Positions 45,257-54,984 of a DNA stretch of 60,478 bases are shown one piece after another. Source of the DNA: DATLEX01 sp035525045 (GTDB taxonomy: Bacteria > Acidobacteriota > Thermoanaerobaculia > Gp7-AA8); assembly GCA_035525045.1 (NCBI GenBank), contig DATLEX010000304.1, forward strand, positions 1 to 60,478, given 5' to 3'. The notes beneath the pieces are model-generated. The model made no database searches. It worked only from the letters and a program-made list of their open reading frames with translations, and was not told the origin of the DNA. Position 1 is the stretch's first letter. Each line of letters opens with the position of its first letter. The translations under genes were made by a program, and so were the position numbers.

Positions 45257-46998
45257 TACAACCCCTCCACGGCCCGATGAATCTCCCGCGCCTCGCGCTC
45301 GATGGCGGAGAGCTTGGCGGCGAAGCGGTCGATCTTCTCCGACTCGGCGGCGTAGAAGCGCTGGTAGGGCTCGAAGGAGGCGGTGATGGCTCGGAGCATG
45401 CGGTCGATCTCGGTGGAGGACTCCCGGTCGAGGGCCTCGCGGAGCTGCGTGCGGAGCTCCTCGATCCGGTGCTGGAACTCCGACTTGGCCTTGCTGCGCT
45501 TGTAGGGAAGGATGAGGAAGCTGGCGACCAGGAGCATGGTGGCGGCGGTCAGGCCGGTGACGTCGACGGCCGTGCTGCTGACGGCAGCGGTGACCAGGTA
45601 GCCGAGGCCGAGCGCGCCGGCGCCGAGTCCGAAGGAGTGCAGCACGGCGCGCATGGCGGTGTCGATGATGCGCCGGCTCTCCACGTTGACGTCATACGAG
45701 GCGAGGCGCTGCTCGGCATAGGCGCGCATGCGGGAGTAGATCTCCTCGCGGTTGTAGGCGAACTCGCGGCCCACGCGCCCGACGATCTCGGCATCGCGGG
45801 CGTCGCGGCGCGCTCCCTCGTGGAAGGCGTCGACCGTGCTGTTCCACAACTTCATGTTCTCCCTGACCAGCCAGTCCACCGACTCCTGGATCGTGGTGTC
45901 GACGTTCCCCTTGAAACCCTGGAACACCTGCCGGTCGAACTCCTCCCGGAAGCGGAGGCTGTCGCGCAGGAGCATCACGTGCTGGATCCGCACGTAACGG
46001 TCGAGGAAGTCGACGCCCCGCCGCTCCAGGTCCATCATCAGGTTGTCGATGCGGATGACGAACTGCCGGAAGTTGGCCTGCAGGTCGGCGCGGGCGCGCT
46101 CGAGCTGATCGGTGATCGATGTGATGCGCGCCATGTCCGCGGCCAGGAGCTCGCGCCGCGACTCGATCATGGTCATCTGCCTGCCGGTCAGGCCGGTGAT
46201 GGTGTCGAGCGGCGCCAGGAGCTTGATGCGCACCCTCTCCTTCTCGGACAGGACCGTGAAGATGTAGTCCTCGAGGGCCTGGAAGCGGCTGCGCGTCCAC
46301 TCCCGCGGCGACGCGCCGCCGCTCTTGGCCTCCAGCGCCAGCCTGCCGCTCACCGGGTAGACCACCGGATCGAATCCGAAGATGGCCCGAACGTTCGTGT
46401 GGAGGTATGCGAGCACCTCCTCGACCTCCTGGTCGGTCTTCGTGTCGATCTTGTTGAGCACGAAGACGACCTTCTTCCCCCACTCCCGGATGTACTCGAG
46501 AAAACGCCGCTCCGACTCCGACAGCGGCCTGTCGATGGAGGTGACGAACAGCACCAGGTCGGCGCGCGGGATGTAGTCCTCGGTGATCTCCTGGTGGCGC
46601 TGGACGATCGAGTTCGTGCCGGGCGTATCGACCAGGGTGATGTTGCGCAGAAACTCGACCGGGTAGAACTGCTCGACGACGTAGTCCGAGAGCGGCCGCT
46701 CCGCCGCCGCCTCCCCATGTCGCAGGACGGAGATCCGGTCGTCGACCGGGACGGGCCCCTCGGCCCTCAGCTTCGCGCCGAACAGGGCATTGATCAGCGA
46801 GGACTTCCCGGCGTTGAACTCCCCCACCACCACGATGGTGAAGAGGTCCTCCAGCGTGGCCAGCAGCTCCTCGACGCGACGCCGCTCCTCCGACTGCTCG
46901 CCCTCGAGCGTCTCGCGAAGCTGCACCAGCAGGGCGCTCTCCCGGCGCAGGAGGGCCTGCACCTGCGGATCGACGACCGTGTCGAAGATGCCGGGCAT
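45256..46998 (-). CDS. Dynamin-like GTPase
   Basis: A 580-residue bacterial dynamin-like protein, probably acting on inner membranes in fission, fusion or repair. The GTPase domain is complete: P-loop GEFNAGKSS (59-67), switch Thr region near 85-90, DTPG (124-127) and NKID (182-185). A helical stalk follows. Two adjacent hydrophobic segments near 440-500 (LGAGALGLGYLVTAAVSS, AATMLLVASFLILPY) form the membrane paddle, then a final coiled coil. It lies 11 bases after the lipid kinase gene on the same strand, so the two likely form an operon for membrane remodelling. Confidence 0.9.
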   Translation of the reverse strand: MPGIFDTVVDPQVQALLRRESALLVQLRETLEGEQSEERRRVEELLATLEDLFTIVVVGEFNAGKSSLINALFGAKLRAEGPVPVDDRISVLRHGEAAAERPLSDYVVEQFYPVEFLRNITLVDTPGTNSIVQRHQEITEDYIPRADLVLFVTSIDRPLSESERRFLEYIREWGKKVVFVLNKIDTKTDQEVEEVLAYLHTNVRAIFGFDPVVYPVSGRLALEAKSGGASPREWTRSRFQALEDYIFTVLSEKERVRIKLLAPLDTITGLTGRQMTMIESRRELLAADMARITSITDQLERARADLQANFRQFVIRIDNLMMDLERRGVDFLDRYVRIQHVMLLRDSLRFREEFDRQVFQGFKGNVDTTIQESVDWLVRENMKLWNSTVDAFHEGARRDARDAEIVGRVGREFAYNREEIYSRMRAYAEQRLASYDVNVESRRIIDTAMRAVLHSFGLGAGALGLGYLVTAAVSSTAVDVTGLTAATMLLVASFLILPYKRSKAKSEFQHRIEELRTQLREALDRESSTEIDRMLRAITASFEPYQRFYAAESEKIDRFAAKLSAIEREAREIHRAVEGL

Positions 46999-47009
46999 TG
47001 GCTGAGAGT

Positions 47010-47918
47010 CTACCGGAGCCCGCTCTCCGAGTGCGGCACCATCACTTCCAGCGACTGCGGAACGATGGTGATCGTGACCGGCGTGGCCAGGGCGAGGACC
47101 TCCCCGTCCACGCCGGCTTTCAGGCTCGGCCGCGACGACTGCACCTTCATCCCCGACGTGCGAAACGAGCGGAACCCCGGCGTCTCCCGCACGCGGCCGG
47201 CAAGATACCGCGCCATGAACCGCATCAGCCTGCGCCGGGACAGGTGCGGGAGCCAGTACACCGAGAGACGCCCCTCCCGGAGCAGCGTCCGCGAGGCCTC
47301 GATGCCGATCCGGGAGAGCTCGTACGAGTTGTTCGAGACCATGAAGACGTGCGTGCGCACCAGCTCCTGGTGGTGCGCGGTCTCGATGGCCAGGGTCACG
47401 TGCGGATACTTGCGGAACGTCGCGTAGGCGGCCAGGAGACGAGCCTTCCAGCGCGGATAGTCGCGGCCCTTCTCCTCGCGGCGCGCCACCAGCTCCGCGT
47501 AGAGGCCGATGGAGACGTTGTTGACGAAGAAGCGGTCGTTGACCCGCGCGGTATCGACGGTCCGTCTGGCCCCGGAGAGGGCCACGTCCAGCGCCTCCCG
47601 CCAGTCGAGCGGGATGCCGAGGTCGCGGGCGAAGTGATTGTAGGTACCGGTGGGGATCACCCCCAGACAGGCCTCCGGATGCTGGACGAGGCCCTGCATC
47701 ACGCTGTTCACGGTCCCGTCACCCCCCGCGGCGACGAAGAGCGTCCGGCCGCGACGGAGCTCGTCGCGCACCACCGCCGTCACATCGAGCTCGCGCGTGA
47801 ACGGGACCACCTCCAGCCCACCCTCCCGCGCCGCCTCCACGAGGGCCTCGCTCTGGCGGCCGGGCAGCCGCGGCCCCGACTTGGCGTTGAGAAACAGCGT
47901 CCCCCGGATGGTTGGCAA
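47010..47918 (-). CDS. Diacylglycerol/lipid kinase family protein
   Basis: A 302-residue DAGK-catalytic-domain protein (YegS/DgkB-like). LFLNAKSG at the N-terminus, the nucleotide motif AAGGDGTVN (G65-T69), IPTGTYNHFARDLGIP and the late DGE motif (VDGEVLALATPVTI) are present. It would phosphorylate diacylglycerol, another lipid or a sphingoid base; the substrate cannot be read off. It begins with TTG at 47918, supported by GGAG 6 bases upstream. It is divergent from the large outer-membrane protein gene and upstream of the dynamin gene. Confidence 0.9.
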   Translation of the reverse strand: MPTIRGTLFLNAKSGPRLPGRQSEALVEAAREGGLEVVPFTRELDVTAVVRDELRRGRTLFVAAGGDGTVNSVMQGLVQHPEACLGVIPTGTYNHFARDLGIPLDWREALDVALSGARRTVDTARVNDRFFVNNVSIGLYAELVARREEKGRDYPRWKARLLAAYATFRKYPHVTLAIETAHHQELVRTHVFMVSNNSYELSRIGIEASRTLLREGRLSVYWLPHLSRRRLMRFMARYLAGRVRETPGFRSFRTSGMKVQSSRPSLKAGVDGEVLALATPVTITIVPQSLEVMVPHSESGLR

Positions 47919-47978
47919 TTTCAGCTCCGCTGGCCTGGTTCAAAAGGGCGCCTAACGTCCATGATCGAGGTCTTGAAC

Positions 47979-50831
47979 ATGAAGAGAGCCGCGATTCTAC
48001 TCGCGCTCCTGCTGGTGGCATCTGCGCTTCCGGCCTCCTCCGACGCCACCCCCTGCTCCCTCTGCATCGGCGCCGCGACCAATCGCCTGCCCTCCACTGC
48101 TACACCCATGCCTCAGCTCATCCGCACCACCGATGCCGGGTTGGAGGAGCTCGCCCTCGACCCGATGACGCCGGAGCAGCGCCGCCTGGCGGTGGTGCAG
48201 GTCTCGTTCGCCCTCAGCGGCGAGGACCCGCTGGCCGCGGCGGAGCAGCAGGCGCGCGCCATCGTGGAGTGGGCGCGGGTGGAAGGCCCCTTCGACGCGC
48301 TGGCCCTCGACATCGCCCATGACGACGAAGCCATCGTCGCCTTCGCCGTGAAGCGCCTGGCCGTGGCCGCCCAGGGGCTGGAGGTAGCCAGGCGGCTGGC
48401 TCTGGCCCCGATGCCCCTCGAGCGCCTCCAGAAGCTCTTCGAGCACGGGGCCCAGGCGTATTTCGACGCATGGATCGTTCCCGGCGCGGACGTCGCCGCG
48501 GCGGCGGCCTGGCTGGCCGAGCACGACCCCGCGAAGAGACTGCTGGCCGTGGTGCAGCCGGCTTCCCCCAACCCGATGTTCGACGCGGCGCGGGCCCTCG
48601 GTGACGGGGCGACGATCGCATTCCTGGAAGGCGAGCTCGATCCCGCCGGCATCGCCAGCCTGAATCGCGCCCTCGCCGGCGACTTCGCCTTCGACTCCAC
48701 CGCCCGGACGACGATCCTCGACGTGCGCGGCAACGAGAGCCCGATCCCCGCCCTCGCCTTCGTCCGCGGGGAGGACCTCCGGACGATCGTCGTTCCGGCG
48801 GGCGCCGAAGGACCCATCATCATTTCGCTTCCCGGCGATCAATACACGCAACCGCATCGCGTCGACGCCGCGGGGGAGCGCCAGATCACCGACAGCGGCA
48901 TCCGCTCCGGGCGGCTGCTCGTGGCCGTGCAGCCCTCGGCCCAGCCCTATCTCGTGTACGTCAACCGGGCCGAGAAACCCGATCTCAACGTGACGCGCGA
49001 GGCCATCGACGTCGCCACGCGGCGCGGTATCGCCGTCGAGGAGATCATCCGGAACCATCAGGCCCATGAGGCCTTCCAGGATTCCATTCAGCCCCGCTAC
49101 ATCGCCCGGAACACCACCAAGCTCCGCTTCGCCATCGGGGGCGGGGGCGACGCCGTGGAGGCCACCATCGCCGGCGACTACTTCTCCGACCCGGAAGGCC
49201 GCGCCGACTGGGTGTGGCAGGACTTTTTCCTCAACGGCGTCCGCTGGAAGTACGGGCGGATCCCGGAGCTGCCGCTGATCCAGCCCGAGAAGGTCACGCA
49301 GCTCCCGCTCGACATCCACCTGACCAACGAATACCGCTACAAGCTCGTGAGGGAGACCGAGCTGCGGGGGCATGGCGTCTACGAGGTCCGCTTCGAGCCG
49401 CCGCCGAACGCCCCGCTGGAGCTGCCGCTGTACCGCGGGACGGTGTGGATCGACCGCCGCTCCTGGGCACGCGTCCGGATCTCCATGGTGCAGCTCAACC
49501 TGACCGGGGAGGTGCTGTCGAACGAGGAGCGGGTGGAGTTCCAGCCGTTCGACCGCTCGATGCATGCGCCGCTCTCGGCGGCGGAGGTGGCCGGGATCGA
49601 TCCCCGCCGGGTCGTGTGGCTGCCGCTCGAGGTCGCCGCGCAGCAGGTGATCTCGGCGGCGGGGCGGGCGAACGTCATCCTCCGCCAGACCAGCTTCACC
49701 GATTTCCGGATCGATCCGCCCGACTACGAGCTGAGGCATCAGCAGGTCGCGGCATCCGAATCGCGGATGGTCCGCGAGACCGCGGCCGGGCTTCGCTACC
49801 TCGAGAGACGAGGAGAGGGCGAGCGCGTGGTGAAGGAAGGCTTCGACACCGCGCAGCTCTTCATGGTCGGCGGGGTGCACCACGACGCCGGGCTGGCCTA
49901 TCCCATCGTTCCCCTCGGCGGCATCGATTACTTCAACTTCAATCTCCTCGACCGCGGAATCCAGACCAACGTCTTCTTCGCCGGGGTCGTCCTGGCGGCC
50001 AACGCCACGCACCCGAACGTCGGCAACACGCGGACGAACGTCGGGGCCGACTTCTTCGGGATGGCCATCCCGGTCGACAACACGATGTACCGCGACGGCG
50101 AAGAGCGGCCGGACGAAGGAGTGCGAGTGCTCCCCTTCGTGTTCACGCTGCGGACCGGCCGCCCGGTGCTCACCTTCGGGAAGGTCGATCTCTCCTTCAC
50201 CGCGGCGCATCTGACCTACCGTCGCGGCGACAACACGCGCTCCGATTTCGTCGAGCCCTCCGACACGTTCCTCTTCGGGCCGTCGCTCTCGGCCCAGTAC
50301 GCGCGTCGGGGCTACAGCCTCTCCTTCTTCTACGACCACACCACCAGGTCCTCGTGGGAACCGTGGGGCGATCCGGCCGAGTACCGCGATGATCAGAAGA
50401 CGTTCACCAAGTTCGGGGCCTCGTTCGGCAAGAACTTCTACCTGCCGAGGTTCCAGCGCATCAGTGTCGACCTGAACTATCTCGACGGAGCGCGGCTGGA
50501 TCGTTTCTCGAAGTACGAGCTGGGGTTCTTCGGCGCGCAGCGGGTGCACGGGATCCGATCGGGCTCGGTCCGCGCGGAGCGGGCCTTCATCGGGCACTTC
50601 TCGTACGGCTTCGTGTTCTCGGAGCAGTTCCGGCTGGAGGCGTTCTACGACCACGCCCTGCTCGATGACGCCAGCGCCGGCGTCCGCCGCGAGCCTTTCC
50701 AGGGTCTCGGCATCGCCGGCCAGACCGTCGGACCGTACGGCACGCTGCTGCGGCTCGATCTCGGGAAGACCATCGGCCGGAACCGGCAGGACGGGTTCGT
50801 GGCCAACGTGGTCTTCCTGAAACTCTTCTGA
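47979..50831 (+). CDS. Very large outer-membrane beta-barrel protein, unknown function
   Basis: A 950-residue exported protein with a signal peptide (MKRAAILLALLLVASALP), followed by a CSLC pair. Residues about 60-400 show alternating strands and helices such as FDALALDIAHDDEAIVAFAV and AQAYFDAWIVPGADVAAAAA, resembling a TIM-barrel. Residues about 400-600 are beta-rich and LolA-like (RNTTKLRFAIGGGGDAVEAT; RGTVWIDRRSWARVRISMVQ). The C-terminal 330 residues are a beta-barrel with alternating aromatic strands and a terminal VFLKLF. The ATG at 47979 has GAGG 8 bases upstream. The family is not recognised. A terminator hairpin follows. Confidence 0.75.
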   Translation: MKRAAILLALLLVASALPASSDATPCSLCIGAATNRLPSTATPMPQLIRTTDAGLEELALDPMTPEQRRLAVVQVSFALSGEDPLAAAEQQARAIVEWARVEGPFDALALDIAHDDEAIVAFAVKRLAVAAQGLEVARRLALAPMPLERLQKLFEHGAQAYFDAWIVPGADVAAAAAWLAEHDPAKRLLAVVQPASPNPMFDAARALGDGATIAFLEGELDPAGIASLNRALAGDFAFDSTARTTILDVRGNESPIPALAFVRGEDLRTIVVPAGAEGPIIISLPGDQYTQPHRVDAAGERQITDSGIRSGRLLVAVQPSAQPYLVYVNRAEKPDLNVTREAIDVATRRGIAVEEIIRNHQAHEAFQDSIQPRYIARNTTKLRFAIGGGGDAVEATIAGDYFSDPEGRADWVWQDFFLNGVRWKYGRIPELPLIQPEKVTQLPLDIHLTNEYRYKLVRETELRGHGVYEVRFEPPPNAPLELPLYRGTVWIDRRSWARVRISMVQLNLTGEVLSNEERVEFQPFDRSMHAPLSAAEVAGIDPRRVVWLPLEVAAQQVISAAGRANVILRQTSFTDFRIDPPDYELRHQQVAASESRMVRETAAGLRYLERRGEGERVVKEGFDTAQLFMVGGVHHDAGLAYPIVPLGGIDYFNFNLLDRGIQTNVFFAGVVLAANATHPNVGNTRTNVGADFFGMAIPVDNTMYRDGEERPDEGVRVLPFVFTLRTGRPVLTFGKVDLSFTAAHLTYRRGDNTRSDFVEPSDTFLFGPSLSAQYARRGYSLSFFYDHTTRSSWEPWGDPAEYRDDQKTFTKFGASFGKNFYLPRFQRISVDLNYLDGARLDRFSKYELGFFGAQRVHGIRSGSVRAERAFIGHFSYGFVFSEQFRLEAFYDHALLDDASAGVRREPFQGLGIAGQTVGPYGTLLRLDLGKTIGRNRQDGFVANVVFLKLF

Positions 50832-50861
50832 GCCCGACGGCTTTCGCTTCTCAGGATGACG

Positions 50862-50894
50862 AAAAAAAGCCCGGCTCGCGCCGGGCTTTTTTTT
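50862..50894. terminator. Bidirectional rho-independent terminator
   Basis: Seven A residues, GCCCGGC-TCGC-GCCGGGC, then eight T residues. The symmetrical A and T runs let it end transcription from both the plus-strand outer-membrane protein gene and the minus-strand Ig-like repeat gene that converge here. Confidence 0.9.
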
Positions 50895-50910
50895 CACGAC
50901 TGCGGGCTGA

Positions 50911-52518
50911 TCAGGGCGTGTTGCTCACGTTGTACACGTAGAAGTCGACCGAGCCGATCTCGTTCCGGTTGCCGCGTCCGTCGAGGACCCGGACCGTCAG
51001 GCGATGGCGGGCGTTGTTCAGGGCTCGGGTGTCCATCTCGAACCGCCAGCCGGAGGCCGTGGAGTTGACGAAGCCCGGCCACTGCGCCTGGACGTCGGGC
51101 CTGGCGAAGCCGTACTGCGCCTGGCCGACGTAGTTCCCATCCACGATGACCTCGACCGCGGCGACCACGTCCTGGTCGAGCGCCCATCCCTGCAACACCA
51201 CGTTTCCGCCGACATAGTCGAACTTGGTCGGAACGTCGATGTACCCCACGCTGGGGAAATCCTGGGTGGCATCGGCGCACTTGAAGAACACCGGGATACC
51301 GGCCGGGCCGGGCAGCTCGGTGAAGGTCTGCTGCTGGTCGCCGACGCGGACCTTCAAGACGTGGTTGCCCGGACGTACGCCGAGAGTGATCAGCGCGCCG
51401 ACGTCGAGGGTGAAGAGGAAGCCGGCCCGCGGCGCATCGGGATAGTTCGGGTAGTAGCGCTGCACGTCGAATCGCGGCAGACCGTAGCAGTTGGCGAAGC
51501 CGCCGAGGACCTGACCGCAGTCGTCGGTCGACGCCCAGCGGACGCCGTCGATCAGGAGCTCGACGTAGGCGACGCGGCCGACGTCGGTCCGCGTGCCGAG
51601 GTCGAGCGCCCATCCGGACACCGGCGTGATGAACTGCGTCGGGCGCACGAACGGTGAGACCGGCGGAACTCCCAGCCCCCCGCACTCGGTGCCGATGAGC
51701 ACCGCGTCGCGCAGCGGCTCGTCGAGGTAGCCGAAGGGCCTCAGGTTCTGCTCCGAGTTCATGACCTGGATCGTGCGCCGCCCGATCAGCCTCTGCAGGC
51801 CGTTCCGATCGGTGGCGGTGACGCTGACCAGGTGCACGCCGTCCAGGACTCGGGTGGTATCGACGTTGGCGATGAAGCCGCTGAAGAGCGCGGCGGGGAA
51901 GTCGGGGAAGGCCCCGCCGACATCGGGACGCGGGTCGCCGTGCATCGCCGACTGCATGTTCGCCCCGTCGATCTGCACGTCGACGCGGGCGATCCCATCC
52001 GTGTCGGCTGCCCAGCCGACGAGGGCCAGCACGCCCGTGGCGCTGTAGATCCCGTGTCCATCCGGCTGATCGACCGACCCGAAGGGGGGTTGATTGAGCG
52101 TGTTATCGATGTTGATCGTCCGCCGGCCGAGCTCCTGGATCCGGCCGTCGCTCATGTAGATGCGGAGCGAGACCGTATGCGGCCCGTTGCTGAACCGGTT
52201 GGCAAGAAACGCCGTCTGGAATCCGGGATTGGCGTGGTGCAGTCCGGGCCACTGAGGATAGGCCTCCACGACATCGATATAGGGAAGGCCGAGCGTGGCG
52301 CGATGCTGGAACTCATCGTCGACATAGAGCTCGATCCGCGAGATCTGCACCGGATCGAATGCCCATCCGCGGACCAGGATGAGCCCCGAGTGCGTGATGT
52401 TCGGATCGGGACGGTCGACGTCGCCGACGAATCCGGGGGGCAACTGCGCAAACAGCACAGGGACAGCCAGCGCTGCCAGTAAGGTGAGAACCAGGCCGCG
52501 GGTAACCCATCTCCACAT
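50911..52518 (-). CDS. Exported protein with four Ig-like GWA repeats
   Basis: A 535-residue protein with a signal peptide (LVLTLLAALAVPVLFAQ). The mature part is four units of about 120-135 residues. Each has a strand with GW-A-D (VRGWAFDP, LVGWAADTD, VSGWALDLG, LQGWALDQD), then VEV/IELYVDG-type text, a Y/RPDV.......P.....GF motif and a closing LTVRVLDGRG-type strand. These Ig-like units occur in many acidobacterial secreted proteins; ligand or role is unknown. The ATG at 52518 is preceded by GGAGG at 8 bases. Two Cys pairs in unit three may form disulfides. Confidence 0.8.
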   Translation of the reverse strand: MWRWVTRGLVLTLLAALAVPVLFAQLPPGFVGDVDRPDPNITHSGLILVRGWAFDPVQISRIELYVDDEFQHRATLGLPYIDVVEAYPQWPGLHHANPGFQTAFLANRFSNGPHTVSLRIYMSDGRIQELGRRTINIDNTLNQPPFGSVDQPDGHGIYSATGVLALVGWAADTDGIARVDVQIDGANMQSAMHGDPRPDVGGAFPDFPAALFSGFIANVDTTRVLDGVHLVSVTATDRNGLQRLIGRRTIQVMNSEQNLRPFGYLDEPLRDAVLIGTECGGLGVPPVSPFVRPTQFITPVSGWALDLGTRTDVGRVAYVELLIDGVRWASTDDCGQVLGGFANCYGLPRFDVQRYYPNYPDAPRAGFLFTLDVGALITLGVRPGNHVLKVRVGDQQQTFTELPGPAGIPVFFKCADATQDFPSVGYIDVPTKFDYVGGNVVLQGWALDQDVVAAVEVIVDGNYVGQAQYGFARPDVQAQWPGFVNSTASGWRFEMDTRALNNARHRLTVRVLDGRGNRNEIGSVDFYVYNVSNTP

Positions 52519-52647
52519 ATCCCCAACCTCCAACCCGAAGATGACCTTGGTATGTCTGAGATCGTCTGGCCGACGATACTCCGCTGTGCGCGAAAAATCA
52601 AATAATCGACACGCCGGAGAGACCGATCCGCTTGTAATCCACGAGTT

Positions 52648-52653
52648 TATACT
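52648..52653 (+). promoter_or_regulatory. -10 element before the PLP dehydratase gene
   Basis: TATACT (five of six to TATAAT) ends 7 bases before the GTG at 52661, and no ribosome binding site is visible. This fits a leaderless transcript and supports the GTG as start. Confidence 0.45.
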
Positions 52654-52660
52654 ACGCCGG

Positions 52661-53641
52661 GTGACATCTCCAAGCGTGCGGACCGGCACCCCGGCCCTCC
52701 CCCTTTCCCTCGACGACATTCGCGCCGCGGCCCGCCGGATTGCCCCGTTCGTCCACCGCACACCACTTTTGGCAACCCGCTCCCTCTCCGCCCGCGCCGG
52801 CCTCGAGGTCCGCCTCAAGTGCGAGAACCTCCAGCGCGCCGGCTCGTTCAAGATCCGCGGCGGGCTCAACGCCCTGCTGCAGCTCACCGACGACCAGCGC
52901 CGGCGCGGCGTCGTCGCCTTCTCCTCCGGCAACCACGCCCAGGGCGTGGCCCTCGGGGCGCAGCTCCTCGGCATCAAGGCCACCATCGTCATGCCGCAGA
53001 ACTCGGTCGCCGCGAAGGTGGAGGCGACCCGCGGCTACGGGGCGGAGGTGGTCGAGGGAGGAGTCACGGCCGCCACGCGCGACACGGTCGCGCGCGAGAT
53101 CGCGGCGCGCACCGGGGCCACGGTCATTCCCCCCTTCGACGACGAGCGCATCATCGCCGGAGCAGGCACGGTCGGCATGGAGATCGCCGAGGAGTGGCCC
53201 GAGGTCGCCTCGATCGTCGTGCCGCTCGGCGGCGGTGGGCTGCTGGCCGGCGTGGCTCTCGCGGCCACCACGATCCTCCCCACGGTCGGCGTCTACGGCG
53301 TGGAGCCGGCGGCGGGGAACGACGGCGAGCAGTCGTTCCGATCGGGCCGCATCGTGACCATCGAGCCCCCCGAGACGATCGCCGACGGCGCCCGGACCGT
53401 GAGCCTCGGCGAGAGGAACTTCGCCATCATTCGCGAGCGCGTGCGCGACGTGGTCAGCGTCGGCGACGAGGTGCTGCTCGACGCCGTGAAGTTCGCCATG
53501 GCTCGGACGAAGCTGGTGATCGAGCCGACCGGCGCGCTGGGCCTGGCGGCGTTGTTCAGCGGAAGGGTCCGGCCGAAGGGCCCGGTCGCTGTCGTGATCT
53601 CGGGCGGCAACCTCGACTTCGCGCTGTTGGCCAGGTCATGA
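52661..53641 (+). CDS. Threonine dehydratase/serine racemase-type PLP enzyme
   Basis: A 326-residue fold-type II PLP enzyme. PLP Lys64 sits in GSFKIRGGLNALLQL, with FSSGNHAQGVALGAQLLG, KATIVMPQNSVAAKVEATRG, the phosphate-binding VPLGGGGLLAG and the C-terminal ISGGNLDFALL. There is no ACT domain, so this is the short catabolic type, deaminating threonine or serine, or racemising serine. The two cannot be told apart by eye. The GTG start is supported by TATACT just upstream. It lies 7 bases before rarA. Confidence 0.9.
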   Translation: MTSPSVRTGTPALPLSLDDIRAAARRIAPFVHRTPLLATRSLSARAGLEVRLKCENLQRAGSFKIRGGLNALLQLTDDQRRRGVVAFSSGNHAQGVALGAQLLGIKATIVMPQNSVAAKVEATRGYGAEVVEGGVTAATRDTVAREIAARTGATVIPPFDDERIIAGAGTVGMEIAEEWPEVASIVVPLGGGGLLAGVALAATTILPTVGVYGVEPAAGNDGEQSFRSGRIVTIEPPETIADGARTVSLGERNFAIIRERVRDVVSVGDEVLLDAVKFAMARTKLVIEPTGALGLAALFSGRVRPKGPVAVVISGGNLDFALLARS

Positions 53642-53648
53642 CCCTTCA

Positions 53649-54977
53649 ATGACAGGTTCTCTCTTCGACGACCCGCCCCCACCCGACCCGGCCCCATCAT
53701 CGGATGCGCCGCTGGCCGAACGTCTACGCCCCGGAACGATCGACGAGATCGTCGGCCTCGACGAGCTGCTCGCCCCCGGCCGTTTCCTCCGCAACGCCAT
53801 CGAGTCCGACCGCATCCCCTCCATGATCTTCTGGGGACCTCCCGGCTCGGGGAAGACGACACTGGCCCGCATCATCGCCCGCACCACGCGGGCCCGCTTC
53901 GTGACCTTCTCGGCGACGAGCAGCTCCATCAAGGACATCCGCGTGCTGATGGAGGAGGCGCGGAAGGGGCGGGCCGCCCGCGGGGCGAAGACGATCGTCT
54001 TCATCGACGAGATCCACCGCTTTAATAAGGCCCAGCAGGACGCCTTCCTCCCCTACGTCGAGGCGGGAGACATCGTGCTGATCGGGGCCACCACCGAGAA
54101 CCCCTCGTTCGAGGTGAACTCCGCGCTCCTCTCGCGCTGCAAGGTCGTGGTCCTACCGGCGCTCGAGCGCGATCAGGTCATGACCATCCTCCGCCGGGCC
54201 ATCGTCGACCCGGCCGTGCGGACCTTCGGAATCGAGCTGACGGACGAGGCTCTCGACTTCATCGCCGCCACCTCCGCCGGCGACGCGCGCCAGGCCCTGA
54301 CCAGCCTGCAACTGGTCATCGAGACCGCCACGGCGGCCGACAATCCGGTCGATGCCGCCAGGCTGCAGAGCATCCTGCAACGCCGTTCGCTGATGTACGA
54401 CAAGTCGGGCGAGCAGCACTTCAACATCATCTCCGCCCTCCACAAGTCGGTCCGCAACGGCGACGCCGACGCGGCGGTGTACTGGCTCGCGCGCATGCTG
54501 GAGGGAGGGGAGGATCCGCTCTACCTCGCCCGCAGGCTGGTGCGCGCGGCGTCGGAAGACGTCGGGAACGCCGACCCGCAGGCGCTGACCCTCGCCGTGG
54601 CGGTGAAGGATGCCGTCCATTTCATCGGCATGCCGGAGGCGGGGGTCGCCCTGGCGCAACTCGTCGCCTATCTCGCTGCGGCGCCGAAGTCGAACGCGGC
54701 CTACATCGGCTACGGCGCGGCCGTGCACGAGGTGCGGCAGGGCGACAATCCGCCGGTGCCCCTCCACATCCGCAATGCCCCGACGCGACTGATGCAGGAC
54801 CTCGGCTACGGGCGCGGCTACCAGTACGCGCACGATTTCGAGGATCAGACAGCGGCCATGGACTGTCTCCCCGACTCGCTGCGCGGCCGCCGGTTCTACG
54901 AGCCGAAGGACGCCGGGTATGAAGCCGAGATCAAGCGCCGGCTGGACCGGATGCGCGATGCGAGGAAGAAGGAGTAG
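53649..54977 (+). CDS. rarA: Replication-associated recombination protein RarA (MgsA)
   Basis: A 442-residue AAA+ ATPase acting at stalled replication forks, related to clamp-loader subunits. It has Walker A GPPGSGKTT (63-71), Walker B IVFIDEIHRFNK (116-127), sensor I GATTENPSFEVNSALLSRC, and the C-terminal helical and tetramerisation parts (EQHFNIISALHKSVRNGDAD, DPLYLARRLVRAASEDVG, VYPGYQ-like end GRGYQYAHDF). A 20-residue Pro-rich N-terminus holds SLFDD, which may be a clamp-binding motif. It is co-directional with the dehydratase gene. Confidence 0.96.
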   Translation: MTGSLFDDPPPPDPAPSSDAPLAERLRPGTIDEIVGLDELLAPGRFLRNAIESDRIPSMIFWGPPGSGKTTLARIIARTTRARFVTFSATSSSIKDIRVLMEEARKGRAARGAKTIVFIDEIHRFNKAQQDAFLPYVEAGDIVLIGATTENPSFEVNSALLSRCKVVVLPALERDQVMTILRRAIVDPAVRTFGIELTDEALDFIAATSAGDARQALTSLQLVIETATAADNPVDAARLQSILQRRSLMYDKSGEQHFNIISALHKSVRNGDADAAVYWLARMLEGGEDPLYLARRLVRAASEDVGNADPQALTLAVAVKDAVHFIGMPEAGVALAQLVAYLAAAPKSNAAYIGYGAAVHEVRQGDNPPVPLHIRNAPTRLMQDLGYGRGYQYAHDFEDQTAAMDCLPDSLRGRRFYEPKDAGYEAEIKRRLDRMRDARKKE

Positions 54978-54984
54978 CGGATCG

